NCBI GenBank assembly: GCA_049841135.1
Contig: JASGHK010000006.1
Location: forward strand, 620,001 to 684,000
DNA length: 64,000 nucleotides
Origin: JACRCT01 sp049841135
Lineage (GTDB): Bacteria; Myxococcota; Myxococcia; Myxococcales; UBA5297
Reading direction: 5' to 3'
Every line of letters starts with the position of its first letter. Position 1 is the first letter of the stretch. Made by a program: the position numbers and the translations under genes. Below are positions 55,942 to 64,000 of the stretch, piece by piece. Under the pieces are notes generated by a model. That model did not search any database, was not told the origin of the DNA, and was given only the letters and a program-made list of their open reading frames with translations.

Positions 55942-58900
55942 TCAGCCGCGCGACTGCGGCGACGCGCTCGGCCCGTGGCCCGGGATGAGCTTGGCGGACG
56001 CCAGCTGCAGCGCCAGCTCCGGCGGGACGACCGCCTCGTCGGCCACGGTGCTCGCGGGCAGCCCGGCGTCGTCGTCCGACCGGCTGCCGAAGACGCGCTT
56101 CCAGACGCGCCGGAAGAGCGCGGCGAGGTCGTCGAAGTACGAGTAGAAGACGGGCACCGCGACCAGGGTGAGCAACAGCGAGAGCACCTGGCCGCCGACG
56201 ACCACGCCCGCGGTCGCGCGGTTGTAGCCGGCGCCGACGCCCTTGGCGGTCACGAGCGGAATCATGCCGGCGACGAAGGCGAAGGTGGTCATCAGGATGG
56301 GCCGCAGGCGGTCCTTGTTGGCCTGGATGAGCGCCGCGAAGCGGTCCAGGCCGCCCTCGCGCAGCTGGTTGGTGTGGTCGATCTGCAGGATGGCGTTCTT
56401 CTTCACCACGCCGAAGAGCACGAAGATGCCCAGGAAGCTGTAGATGTCGAGCGCCTGGTCGAACAGGATGACCGAGGCGATGGCGAAGGGCAGGGTGAGC
56501 GGCAGCGACAGCAGGATCGTGACCGGGTGCAGCCAGCTCTCGAACTGGGCCGCGAGGATCAGGTACATGAAGAGCATCGCGGCCAGCAGGCCGAGGACGA
56601 AGCTCTTGCCGGTCTCCGCCATCATCTTGGTCTGGCCCTGCGGCTTGACGCTGAAGCCCTTCGGGAGCTGCTCGGCCTTGAGCACCGCGGCCATTGCCTC
56701 GCCGATGGCGCCTTCGCTGACGCCGGGCGCGGCGTTGGCCATGAAGGTGACCTGGCGCTCGCGCTGGTAGCGCATGATCGTCGAGGCGCTCTCGGCCTTG
56801 TGGAAGCTGACGACGTCGGAGAGCGGCACCAGGCCCAGCTTGCGCGAGGGGACGGTGATGAGCTGCAGCTTGTCCTCGTCGGTGCGGTACTCGTCGCTCG
56901 CGCGCAGGCGCACCTCGTATTGCTCGCCGCCCTCGGAGTAGGTCGAGACCTTCTGCCCGGCGACCATCAGCTGCAGCGCCGAGGCCACGTCGGCGACCTG
57001 CACGCCCAGGTCCGCGGCCTTCTCGCGGTCGACGTAGATGCCCAGCTCCGGCTTGCCGACGACGAGCGAGGTGTCGACGTCCACCGCGCCGGGGACCTGC
57101 TTGAGCTTCTCCAGCACGCGCGGGGTCATGTGCTCGAGCACGTCCAGGTCCGGTCCGGAGACGAGGTACTGGATGCGCGCGGTCGGCTGGCCGCCGCCGA
57201 ACTCGTTGACGTCCGCCACGCTCACCCGCAGGTCCTTGGGCAGCTCCGGCAGGATGGTCTGGCGCACCTGGTCCTTGAGCTCCTCCTGGGTGCGCGCCCG
57301 CTTGTCCGGATCGAGCAGCTTGACGTAGATGCGCGCCTGGTTCGCCGTGCGGCTCTCGTCGTCGCCCACGGTCACCAGCGTCGCGGTCACCTCCGGCAGC
57401 CCGCGGACGATCCGCGCGATCCGCTCGCCGACGAGCTCGGTGGCGGCCACGCTGCGGCCCTCGGGCAGGCGGGCGATGACCTCGAACTGGGCGCGGTCGT
57501 CGATGGGCAAAAAGCCCTTCTTGGCCTTCATCGCCAGCGGCACGGTGCTCATGAACGCGGCGACGGAGGCGAGGGCGATGACCCACCGGTGGCGCAGGCA
57601 GAAGGCGAGGATGCGGCCGTAGCCGTGCTCCAGCGGGCGGTACACGACGTCGACGACGCGCTCGAGGATCGTCTTCTTCTTGCCGGCCTGCTTCGCCTTC
57701 AGCCAGCGCGAGGCGAGCATCGGCGTGAGCGTGAAGCTGACGAAGAGCGAGACCGCGATGGAGAAGGCCATCGTCATGCCGAAGCTCTTCAGGAACCGGC
57801 CGGGGATGCCGCCCAGGAACGCGATGGGCAGGAAGACGGCGATGAGCGAGAGGGTGGTGGCCATGACCGCCAGGCCGATCTCGCGGGTCGCCTCCACCGC
57901 CGCGCGCCGGGGCGTGTAGCCCTTCTCGTCGACCCACTTGAAGATGTTCTCCAGCACGACGATGGCGTCGTCGATGACGATGCCCACCGCCAGCGCCAGC
58001 GCCAGCAGGGTGATGGTGTTGAGCGTGAAGTCCTGCGACTTCATCAGCGCGAAGGTGCCGACGATGGAGGTGGGGATGGCCACCGCGGCGATGACCGTCG
58101 AGCGCACGTTGCCCAGGAAGAGCAGCACGATGAGCGCGGCGAAGAGCGCGCCCAGGATGAGGTGCTCGGTGACCGCGTGCGTGCCGGTGCGGATGGCCTG
58201 CGAGGCGTCGCGCTGCACGGCGAGGGCGTAGCCCTGCGGCAGCTCCGTCTCGATCTCCTTCATCCGCCCGAGCACCGCGTCGGCGACGGCCACGGTGTTC
58301 GAGCCCGACTGCTTGCGCACGGTCAAGAGCACCGTCCGCTCGCCGTTCCAGCGGGCGCTCGTCTCCAGCTCGGCGGCGCCGTCCTCGACCTGCGCCACCT
58401 CGTCCAGGCGGACGATGCGGCCGGCCTGCTCGCGCAGCGCGATGGCCTTGAGCTCGTCCACGGTCTTGACCCGGCCGTTGATGCGCACCGTCAGGTAGTC
58501 GCGGCTGACGTCGACGCGGCCGCCGGGCATGGTGACGTTCTGGGCGTCGATGGCCCGCGCGACCTCGGCGGCGCTCAGGCCCAGCGCGCGCAGCTTGGCG
58601 GGATCGACCAGCACGTTCACCTGGCGCTTCTGCCCGCCCAGGATGCGCACCTCGCCGACGCCGTTGATGGACTCCAGGCGCCGGCGGACGACGCGGTCCG
58701 CGATGTCGGTGATCTCCCGGGTGTCGTGGGCTTTGGCGTTGAGCGCGATGAAGAGGATGGGCGAGGCGTCCGGGTCGAACTTCTGCACCACCGGCGGGTC
58801 GATGCCGCGCGGCAGCTCCGGCAAGGCCATGTTGACCTTCTGCTGCACCTCCTGCGCGGCGACGTTGACGTCCTTCTCCAGGACGAACTGGACCATCACC

Positions 58901-59172
58901 GTCGAGACGCCCTCGGCGGAGAAGGAGCGCAGCTCGTCGATGCCGGCGATGGTGTTGACGCTGCGCTCGATCTTGTCGGAGATGTCGGTCTCGACGTCGA
59001 TGGGCGAGGCGCCGGGCAGCCGGGTGATGACGGCGATCACCGGGAAGTCGATCTTCGGGAACTGGTCGACGCCGAGCTGCGAGTAGAAGACCCCGCCGAT
59101 GACCATGATCACCAGGCTGAGGACGGCGGCGAAGACGGGTCGCTTGACGCAGATCTCTGCGAGCCACTGCAT
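55942..59172 (-). CDS. RND-family efflux pump, HAE1/AcrB type
   Basis: 1076 aa, full length. TM1 after IC VKRPVFAAVLSLVIMVIGGV; porter domains; TM4 proton-relay motif VGIVIDDAIVVLENIFKWVD; second-half TM block MLFMYLILAAQFESWLHPVT and GVVKKNAILQIDHTNQLREG. A tripartite proton-driven exporter of hydrophobic compounds. It is 54 bases downstream of the adaptor gene, same strand. No outer-membrane TolC gene lies in the window. The C-terminal 250 residues are duplicated, truncated, at 37345-38145. Confidence 0.95.
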   Translation of the reverse strand: MQWLAEICVKRPVFAAVLSLVIMVIGGVFYSQLGVDQFPKIDFPVIAVITRLPGASPIDVETDISDKIERSVNTIAGIDELRSFSAEGVSTVMVQFVLEKDVNVAAQEVQQKVNMALPELPRGIDPPVVQKFDPDASPILFIALNAKAHDTREITDIADRVVRRRLESINGVGEVRILGGQKRQVNVLVDPAKLRALGLSAAEVARAIDAQNVTMPGGRVDVSRDYLTVRINGRVKTVDELKAIALREQAGRIVRLDEVAQVEDGAAELETSARWNGERTVLLTVRKQSGSNTVAVADAVLGRMKEIETELPQGYALAVQRDASQAIRTGTHAVTEHLILGALFAALIVLLFLGNVRSTVIAAVAIPTSIVGTFALMKSQDFTLNTITLLALALAVGIVIDDAIVVLENIFKWVDEKGYTPRRAAVEATREIGLAVMATTLSLIAVFLPIAFLGGIPGRFLKSFGMTMAFSIAVSLFVSFTLTPMLASRWLKAKQAGKKKTILERVVDVVYRPLEHGYGRILAFCLRHRWVIALASVAAFMSTVPLAMKAKKGFLPIDDRAQFEVIARLPEGRSVAATELVGERIARIVRGLPEVTATLVTVGDDESRTANQARIYVKLLDPDKRARTQEELKDQVRQTILPELPKDLRVSVADVNEFGGGQPTARIQYLVSGPDLDVLEHMTPRVLEKLKQVPGAVDVDTSLVVGKPELGIYVDREKAADLGVQVADVASALQLMVAGQKVSTYSEGGEQYEVRLRASDEYRTDEDKLQLITVPSRKLGLVPLSDVVSFHKAESASTIMRYQRERQVTFMANAAPGVSEGAIGEAMAAVLKAEQLPKGFSVKPQGQTKMMAETGKSFVLGLLAAMLFMYLILAAQFESWLHPVTILLSLPLTLPFAIASVILFDQALDIYSFLGIFVLFGVVKKNAILQIDHTNQLREGGLDRFAALIQANKDRLRPILMTTFAFVAGMIPLVTAKGVGAGYNRATAGVVVGGQVLSLLLTLVAVPVFYSYFDDLAALFRRVWKRVFGSRSDDDAGLPASTVADEAVVPPELALQLASAKLIPGHGPSASPQSRG

Positions 59173-59226
59173 GGAAGGGCTCCTGGTCGGGTTCGACCTG
59201 GGCGGTGACGGCGCTTGGCCGGCTGG

Positions 59227-60303
59227 CTACTGGATGGCGACGCCGTCGGTGAGCCCGGGCGGCGGGCGGACGATCACCCGGTCCTGCGGCCCGAGGGGCT
59301 CGAGCACGGCGACGCGACCGTCGCGGGTCAGCCCGGTGCGCACGACCATCTCGTAGGCGAGCCCGTTGCGCGCCAGGAACAGCCGCTTCACCGTGCCTTC
59401 GATCTTGAGGGCCGCGAGCGGGACCGTCGGCTGCTCCTCCTCGCCCGTCAAGAGCTTCACCGTCGCGAACATGCCGGGGCGCAGCGCGCCATCGGAGTTG
59501 GCGGCCACCGCCTCGACGACCAGGTCGCGGGTCGTCGGCCGCAGCGCGGGGCTGACGTAGCGCACGGTGGCCGGGAAGCGGCGCTCGGGCCAGGCCGCCA
59601 CCTCGATCTCCAGGGTCTGGCCTTCGCTCACCTTCGCGACGGCGACCTCGGGGACGCTGATGGAGACGCGGACCGGGTCGACCGAGGTGACGGTGGCGAC
59701 GCGGGTCGGCGGCTGGACGTACTCGCCGACGTTGACGAACCGCTCGCCGACCGCGCCGTCGATGGGGGCGCGGATGATGGTGTCGCCCGCGAGCTTGCTG
59801 GCCAGGTTCGCGTTGGCCTGCGCGGCGTTGGCCTGGAAGAGCTGCGCCTGGCACTGCGCCTTCATGCGGGCGTGCTCGGCCTTGGGGATGGACCCCTTCT
59901 CGAAGAGCGTGTCGGCGCGCTGGCAGTCCTGCTCGGCGAGCGCGACCTGGGTCTGCGCGGCCTGGAGCTGGGCGGCGGCGGCCTGCGCGGAGAAGCCCGC
60001 GGCCTTGGAGTCGACGACGGCAATGGGCTCGCCGGCCTTCACTCGCTGGCCGCGCTCGGCGAAGGTCGCGGTGATCCGGCCGGAGACGTTGGCGGCGACC
60101 TCGGACTGGCGGTCGGCCAGCACGGATCCGGTCAGCGTCAGGAAGCGGGGCATCGAGTGCCGCTCCACCGGCGCGGTCTCGACGGTCACCGCGCCCGGTG
60201 AGGGAGCCGGCGCCTTCTGGGGACGGGTCTCCGGGACGGTGGCAGACGCCGACTGGCACGCGGCGGCGAAGGTGAGGGCGGCGAGGCCGAGCAGCTGTCT
60301 CAT
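59227..60303 (-). CDS. RND periplasmic adaptor (membrane fusion) lipoprotein
   Basis: 358 aa from ATG 60303. Lipobox FAAAC (Cys16). HlyD/AcrA-type plan: barrel-sandwich hybrid half (LTGSVLADRQSEVAANVSGR; GQRVKAGEPIAVVD), an alpha hairpin (about 105-165), the second lipoyl half IIRAPIDGAVGERFVNVGEY and beta-barrel/MP domains (VRVSISVPEVAVAKVSEGQ; GALRPGMFATVKL). It links the inner-membrane pump to an outer-membrane channel. Longer starts exist upstream but would bury the signal peptide. Its promoter should lie in 60304-60517. Confidence 0.95.
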   Translation of the reverse strand: MRQLLGLAALTFAAACQSASATVPETRPQKAPAPSPGAVTVETAPVERHSMPRFLTLTGSVLADRQSEVAANVSGRITATFAERGQRVKAGEPIAVVDSKAAGFSAQAAAAQLQAAQTQVALAEQDCQRADTLFEKGSIPKAEHARMKAQCQAQLFQANAAQANANLASKLAGDTIIRAPIDGAVGERFVNVGEYVQPPTRVATVTSVDPVRVSISVPEVAVAKVSEGQTLEIEVAAWPERRFPATVRYVSPALRPTTRDLVVEAVAANSDGALRPGMFATVKLLTGEEEQPTVPLAALKIEGTVKRLFLARNGLAYEMVVRTGLTRDGRVAVLEPLGPQDRVIVRPPPGLTDGVAIQ

Positions 60304-60517
60304 GGAGGCTCCGTTTGCCCCCGCCTCCGGTTCGGCGCTTCCCTTCGAACCGAATTGGGGACCAAAAGCTGCTCCATAGATGCAGAGCGTCAGGGTTGGT
60401 CGCCCCGAACTGCCCGCCCGGCCCGCGATGAGGCAAAAGGGGGCGGGCCCATCCGGGCGGTCGGACGCCGGCTCGGTCACCGGCGGACCCGGCAGGTCCG
60501 CGCGCTGCGAGTCCGCC

Positions 60518-61508
60518 TTAGCCGCGGTCCCGCAGGATGGCCGCGGGCAAGAAGCCGGGGGCCGCGGCCCAGGCGTCGGGCACCGCGCGCAGCGCCGATT
60601 CGGGCATGGAGGAGACGATGGAGGTCTCCGGGAGCTGGCAGAGCGCCCGGCCGCCGGCCCGCGCGATCTCGGCGAGCCCGCCGGCGCCGTCGGAGCCCAT
60701 GCCGGAGAGGACGACGCCCACCGCCGACGGGCCGCGCTCCCGCGCGACCGACGTCAGGAGCCGGTCGCCGCTGGGGACGAACCGATGGGAGGCTGGAGGC
60801 GCGCGGACGAGCTCGCCGCCGAGGACGAGGTCGCGGCCTCCCGCGGCCAGGTACACCGTTGCTTCGAGGAGCTCGGCGCGCTCCTCGACCACGGTCAGCC
60901 GCCACCCGGAGGCTCTCGCGCAGCCAGTCGGCGAAGAAGGGGACGAACTCGGCGTCGAGGTGCTGGGCGACCAGGACCGCGTCTCCGCAGCCGGCGGAGG
61001 CGAGCCCGCGCAGCAGCTGGCTCAGCACCCAGGCGCCGCCGGTCGACGAGGCCACGGCCACCACCCACTGCGCGGGCGCCGACGCGCGCCGCGGCGCCGG
61101 CTCCGCGGCCAGCACCTTCGGGGGCGCATGGCCGGCCTTGCTGACGACGGGGATCTGCGCCATCAGCGCGACGCGCTCGGCGGGCCGGCGCTCGTCCGGG
61201 GGGATGAGGTCCACCACGCCGGGCCACCGCAGCTCCACCCGGGCGCCGGCGCGCGAAGGCAGCACGCCGATGATCGGCACGTGGGTGGAGGCGGCCGCCT
61301 GCTCCAGCCGGCGCACGAGGTCGTCCCAGGACTTGCCGCCCACCACCACCGCCCCGCGGCACTCCGGCACCCGTCCCAGCAGCCCGCCGTCGGGGACCGA
61401 GGCGAAGGAGCGCAGGACGCGGACGCCGCGCGCGGCCAGCTCGACATCCAGCCGCGGGAAGACCCGCAGCGCCTCGTCGTCCAGCGCCACCGCCAGCGGC
61501 CGGGTCAC
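60518..61508 (-). CDS. cheB: CheB-type protein-glutamate methylesterase (one-base frameshift)
   Basis: 329 aa from GTG 61508, which overlaps the cheA stop (GTGA), once a base is removed at 60909-60915 (GAGGCTC; restored frame reads DWLRESSGWRLTVVEERAEL). The C-terminal methylesterase domain has the catalytic Ser (VVAVASSTGGAWV), the His (LVAQHLDAEFVPFFADWL) and the Asp (VVLSGMGSDGAGGL). The N-terminal about 110 residues are where CheB normally carries a receiver, but no clear DD...D...K set is seen (AVALDDEALRVFPRLDVELA), so phosphorylation control may be absent or changed. Removes methyl groups from MCP receptors. No cheR is in the window. Confidence 0.88.
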
Positions 61509-63529
61509 GCGGGTCTCCGGACGCCCAGCCGCAGCAGCGTCTGCTCGAGCACCTCGGCGTTGAAGCGCGACTTGACCAGGTAGGCGTCGGCGCCCGCCGC
61601 GGCGCCCGCGGCCCGGGTCGCGTCGTCGTCTTGCGAGGTCAGGAGCACGACCGGCAGGCGCGCCGTCTCCGGCCGCGCCCGCAGGGCCCGGGTCAGCGCC
61701 AGGCCGTCGGCGCGCGGCATGTTCAGGTCGGTGACGACGACGTCCGGTGTCCGCTCGGCGACCCGGCACAGCGCCTCTTCGCCGTCGGACGCCAGGCGCA
61801 CGCGGTAGCCGCGCTCGGTCAGCAGCACCCGCAGCACCTCGCGCGTCGCCGGCGAGTCCTCGGCCAGGACGATCTCCAGGCTGGCGGCGTCCGCGGTCTG
61901 CGGTGAGGGCGCGGCCGTCGATGACGCCGCCGCGGCGGCCACCTGCACCGGCGCCAGGCGCCGCGGATTGAGGACGAGCAGGACGCGCCCGTCTCCCAAC
62001 CGCGAGATCCCCAGGATCCGCTCGTCCTTCCCCGCGACGCCGGGCAGCGCGTGCGGCACCCCCCACTCCAGCGTCCCCACCTCCTCGACTCCGACCGCCA
62101 GCAGGCCCTCGGCGCCGCGCATCACGACCGCGAACGCGGCCGCCTCGCCCGACTCGCCCAAGAGAGCCGGCAGCGGCGAGAACGGAAGGATCGACTCGCC
62201 GACGGCGAGGGTGCGCGCGGCCGGCCCGGTCTTCCCCGGTTCGAGCAGGACGACGCGTTCGACGGCGGCGGCGGGCAGCCCGACCAGCCGGCCCTGGCAG
62301 GCGACCACCAGGACCTCGAGCGCGTAGACCTCGGGCGGCAGCGTGAACGCGACCGTGCTCCCGGCGCCGCGAGCGCTGCGCAGCTCCACGTCGCCGCCCG
62401 CGGCGCGCGCCAGGCTGGCCACCGCCGAGAGCCCCAGCCCGCGGCCGGAGACGAGCGTCGCCTCTTCCCGGGTCGAGCCGCCCGCGAGCGCGAAGCGCCG
62501 CAACAGCTCGGCGTCGGCCAGGGCCGTGAGCTCCTGCCGGCTCTCGCCCTGGCGCACCAGCCGCGCCCGAACCGCGTCGAGGTCGAAGCCCGCGCCGTCG
62601 TCTTCCACGGTCACCCGCACGGCCGTGTCCACCAGCTCGAAGGTGACGGTGAGCTGGCCGGCCACGGGCTTGCCGGCCGCGAAGCGAGCCGCCGGCGCCT
62701 CGAGCCCGTGGTCCAGGGCGTTGCGGATCAGGTGGCCCAGCAGCCGGCGCGCCGTCGCCAGCGTTCGGCGGTCGGCGCGGACGTCGGCGCCACGGACGGT
62801 CAGCCGCGCCTCCTTGCCCAGGCTCTGCACCAGCCGTGCGACTTCCTCCTCGATGCCCGCCAGGGCGTCCCGCGCGGGCATCAGCCACAGGCTGGCGATG
62901 GCGGCCTCGAGCCTGGACGCCTCGGTGCCGAGCGAGCGGAGGCTGGCCGCGGCAGGGGAGTCCAGAAGCTGCTCCTGGAGCGCCGCCAGGCCGCGCGAGA
63001 GCGCGGTGATCTGCCGGAGCGCCGCGTCGATCTCCTCGGCGGGCACGCTCAGGCGCTCCGCGAAGGCCTCGCCCGCGGCCGGAGGCGCCGCGGGAGGCGC
63101 CGGAGACGGACCGGGCGCGGTCGCGGGCGTTCCGGCGACGGGCGCCTCGCCGCGCAGCGTGAGGACCGCGCGCTCCAAGAGCTCCGGCGGGAAGGCGTCG
63201 CGACCGCTCCCGGCCATGGCGGCGACGCCGTCGCGCAGCAGCTCGATGGCGACACCCAGCCGCTCGCGCTGCTCCGAGCGCGCCGTTGGGCCGGCCGCGG
63301 GCGGCTGCAGCGCCACCCGCTCCAGCTCGTGCAGGCACCCGGCCAGCGGGGCCAGGCCGACCGCGGAGGCGGCGCCCTTGAGCCCGTGCGCGAGCCGGCC
63401 GAACTCCTGGAGCGCGGCCGGGTCCGCCTCGTCCGGCAGCGCTCGCGCCTGCCGGTCGAGCTGCGACAGCGTCTGGTCGGCCTCGGAGACGAAGAGCCCT
63501 AGCAGCTTGGCGCGGGTCGACGGGTCCAT
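61505..63529 (-). CDS. cheA: CheA-type histidine kinase fused to a receiver domain
   Basis: 674 aa. Hpt domain with phospho-acceptor His48 (RLAHGLKGAASAVG), a Pro/Ala linker, dimerisation helices, HATPase domain with N box LIRNALDHGLE (about 268-278), G1 DDGAGFDLDAV and G2 GRGLGLSAVASLARA, then a CheW-like domain (about 400-530) and a C-terminal receiver with VLAEDSP, VVVTDLNMP (Asp601), VVLLTS and the Lys in YLVKS. CheA-receiver hybrids such as FrzE control motility or development in myxobacteria. There is no separate P2 domain. Its start lies 6 bases after the cheW stop. Confidence 0.95.
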   Translation of the reverse strand: MDPSTRAKLLGLFVSEADQTLSQLDRQARALPDEADPAALQEFGRLAHGLKGAASAVGLAPLAGCLHELERVALQPPAAGPTARSEQRERLGVAIELLRDGVAAMAGSGRDAFPPELLERAVLTLRGEAPVAGTPATAPGPSPAPPAAPPAAGEAFAERLSVPAEEIDAALRQITALSRGLAALQEQLLDSPAAASLRSLGTEASRLEAAIASLWLMPARDALAGIEEEVARLVQSLGKEARLTVRGADVRADRRTLATARRLLGHLIRNALDHGLEAPAARFAAGKPVAGQLTVTFELVDTAVRVTVEDDGAGFDLDAVRARLVRQGESRQELTALADAELLRRFALAGGSTREEATLVSGRGLGLSAVASLARAAGGDVELRSARGAGSTVAFTLPPEVYALEVLVVACQGRLVGLPAAAVERVVLLEPGKTGPAARTLAVGESILPFSPLPALLGESGEAAAFAVVMRGAEGLLAVGVEEVGTLEWGVPHALPGVAGKDERILGISRLGDGRVLLVLNPRRLAPVQVAAAAASSTAAPSPQTADAASLEIVLAEDSPATREVLRVLLTERGYRVRLASDGEEALCRVAERTPDVVVTDLNMPRADGLALTRALRARPETARLPVVLLTSQDDDATRAAGAAAGADAYLVKSRFNAEVLEQTLLRLGVRRPA

Positions 63530-63535
63530 GGGCCC

Positions 63536-63994
63536 TCACGAGGCGCGCAGCGCGCGGGAGGCGCGCTCGCGCAGGACGTCGAGGTCGAGCAGCCCGGCGC
63601 CGCCTTCGAGCCGGCCGGCGAGGGGCAGGGCAGAAGCGCGCAGGGCCGGCGAGGAGGCCTTCTGGAGCAGCACCGCTTCGTCCAGGTCGAGCGGGCCCTC
63701 CACCGCCACCGCGAGAGGGCCCACCCCGTCGCGCAGGACCAGGGCCGGGGCGAGCGCGAGCGACCGCGGCTCGCGCGACGGGCCCACCGCGCCGCAGAGG
63801 TCGAACACCGGCACCGGCTCCTCGTCGACGAAGGCCACGGCGCGCGCCGGCCCCGAAGCCGACGGGATGGCGTGGACGGCGCCCACGGCCACCAGCGCGC
63901 GCTGCAGCCCGCCGACCGTCACCGCCCAGCGCTCGCCCGCCAGGTAGAAGCGGACGACGAGCAGCACCGGCCGAGGGTCGGCGGCGCAGGCCAC
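63536..63994 (-). CDS. cheW: CheW-like coupling protein (may extend past window)
   Basis: At least 152 aa; GTG 63994 is the first start seen and the frame is open to the window edge. CheW fold: LLVVRFYLAGERWAVTVGGL, an Ile/Pro turn VHAIPSASGPARAVAFVDEE then PVPVFDLCGAVG, and a C-terminal LLDLDVLRERASRAL. It couples receptors to CheA; here it is the first visible gene of the operon with cheA and cheB. Confidence 0.8.
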   Translation of the reverse strand: MACAADPRPVLLVVRFYLAGERWAVTVGGLQRALVAVGAVHAIPSASGPARAVAFVDEEPVPVFDLCGAVGPSREPRSLALAPALVLRDGVGPLAVAVEGPLDLDEAVLLQKASSPALRASALPLAGRLEGGAGLLDLDVLRERASRALRAS

Positions 63995-64000
63995 GTCGGC

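Noticed and set aside
54728..60436. 1902-codon open frame on the minus strand across the RND operon
   Set aside because: High-GC shadow: the residue mix is Arg/Gly/Ala-rich with no domains, while the true pump and adaptor frames have full family motifs.
1..64000. tRNA, rRNA, riboswitch or replication origin
   Set aside because: No cloverleaf, rRNA-like block, conserved riboswitch core or DnaA-box cluster was recognised by reading; a covariance-model scan would be needed to exclude short RNAs.

Overview
The window is about 70% GC and carries a gene set typical of the Myxococcales or a close deltaproteobacterial relative: FHA/AgmX-PglI (TonB-like C-terminal) and giant TPR envelope proteins, VWA lipoproteins with thrombospondin type-3 repeats, a V4R-like protein of the kind expanded in myxobacteria, a CheA-receiver hybrid, many lipoproteins and TTG/GTG starts. 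No tRNA, rRNA, CRISPR array or replication origin was recognised.

Layout. 1-1235: 3' end of a UvrD/PcrA helicase. 1312-5079: two paralogous VWA/TSP3 lipoproteins on the minus strand. 5218-17026: an eight-gene plus-strand operon for an envelope-spanning machine (small secreted protein, FHA-TM-TonB-like protein, outer-membrane barrel, three TPR proteins, two lipoproteins) that resembles the Glt/Nfs gliding and sporulation machinery of Myxococcus. 17197-22687: ABC exporter and five overlapping membrane or zinc-ribbon genes. 22692-31830: mixed housekeeping and orphan genes, including an EndoV-like/HEXXH fusion, a bile-acid symporter, an MCP-like receptor, a YkgJ cluster protein, a deaminase-fold orphan and a B12 radical-SAM enzyme. 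32084-36097: SWIM protein, SNF2 ATPase and a small downstream gene. 36581-41487: membrane protein, a broken RND pump, a broken quinone oxidoreductase, an MBL-fold lipoprotein, an intact-looking oxidoreductase and a DUF4375-like protein.

41472-55813 is a rearrangement hotspot. Four remnants of one IS91/ISCR-like HUH element, a large DDE transposase, tyrosine-recombinase fragments, a 9-bp tandem repeat and lower-GC cargo lie there. A two-gene unit (a 207-aa helical protein plus a zinc-ribbon membrane protein) recurs beside the element in three of the four places, as if the element carried its neighbours with it. 55942-60303 is an intact RND efflux operon (adaptor and pump) whose pump is the full-length paralogue of the fragment at 37345-38145. 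60518-63994 is a chemosensory operon cheW-cheA(REC)-cheB.

A recurrent technical or biological signal crosses the window. At least seven genes are split by a one-base insertion exactly where the restored reading frame would contain the palindrome GAGCTC (seen as GAAGCTC/GAGCTTC or GAGGCTC/GAGCCTC), and two more at GATCT. I read these genes as whole and the insertions as probable consensus errors linked to a modified site; coordinates below span the whole gene and the split is noted.
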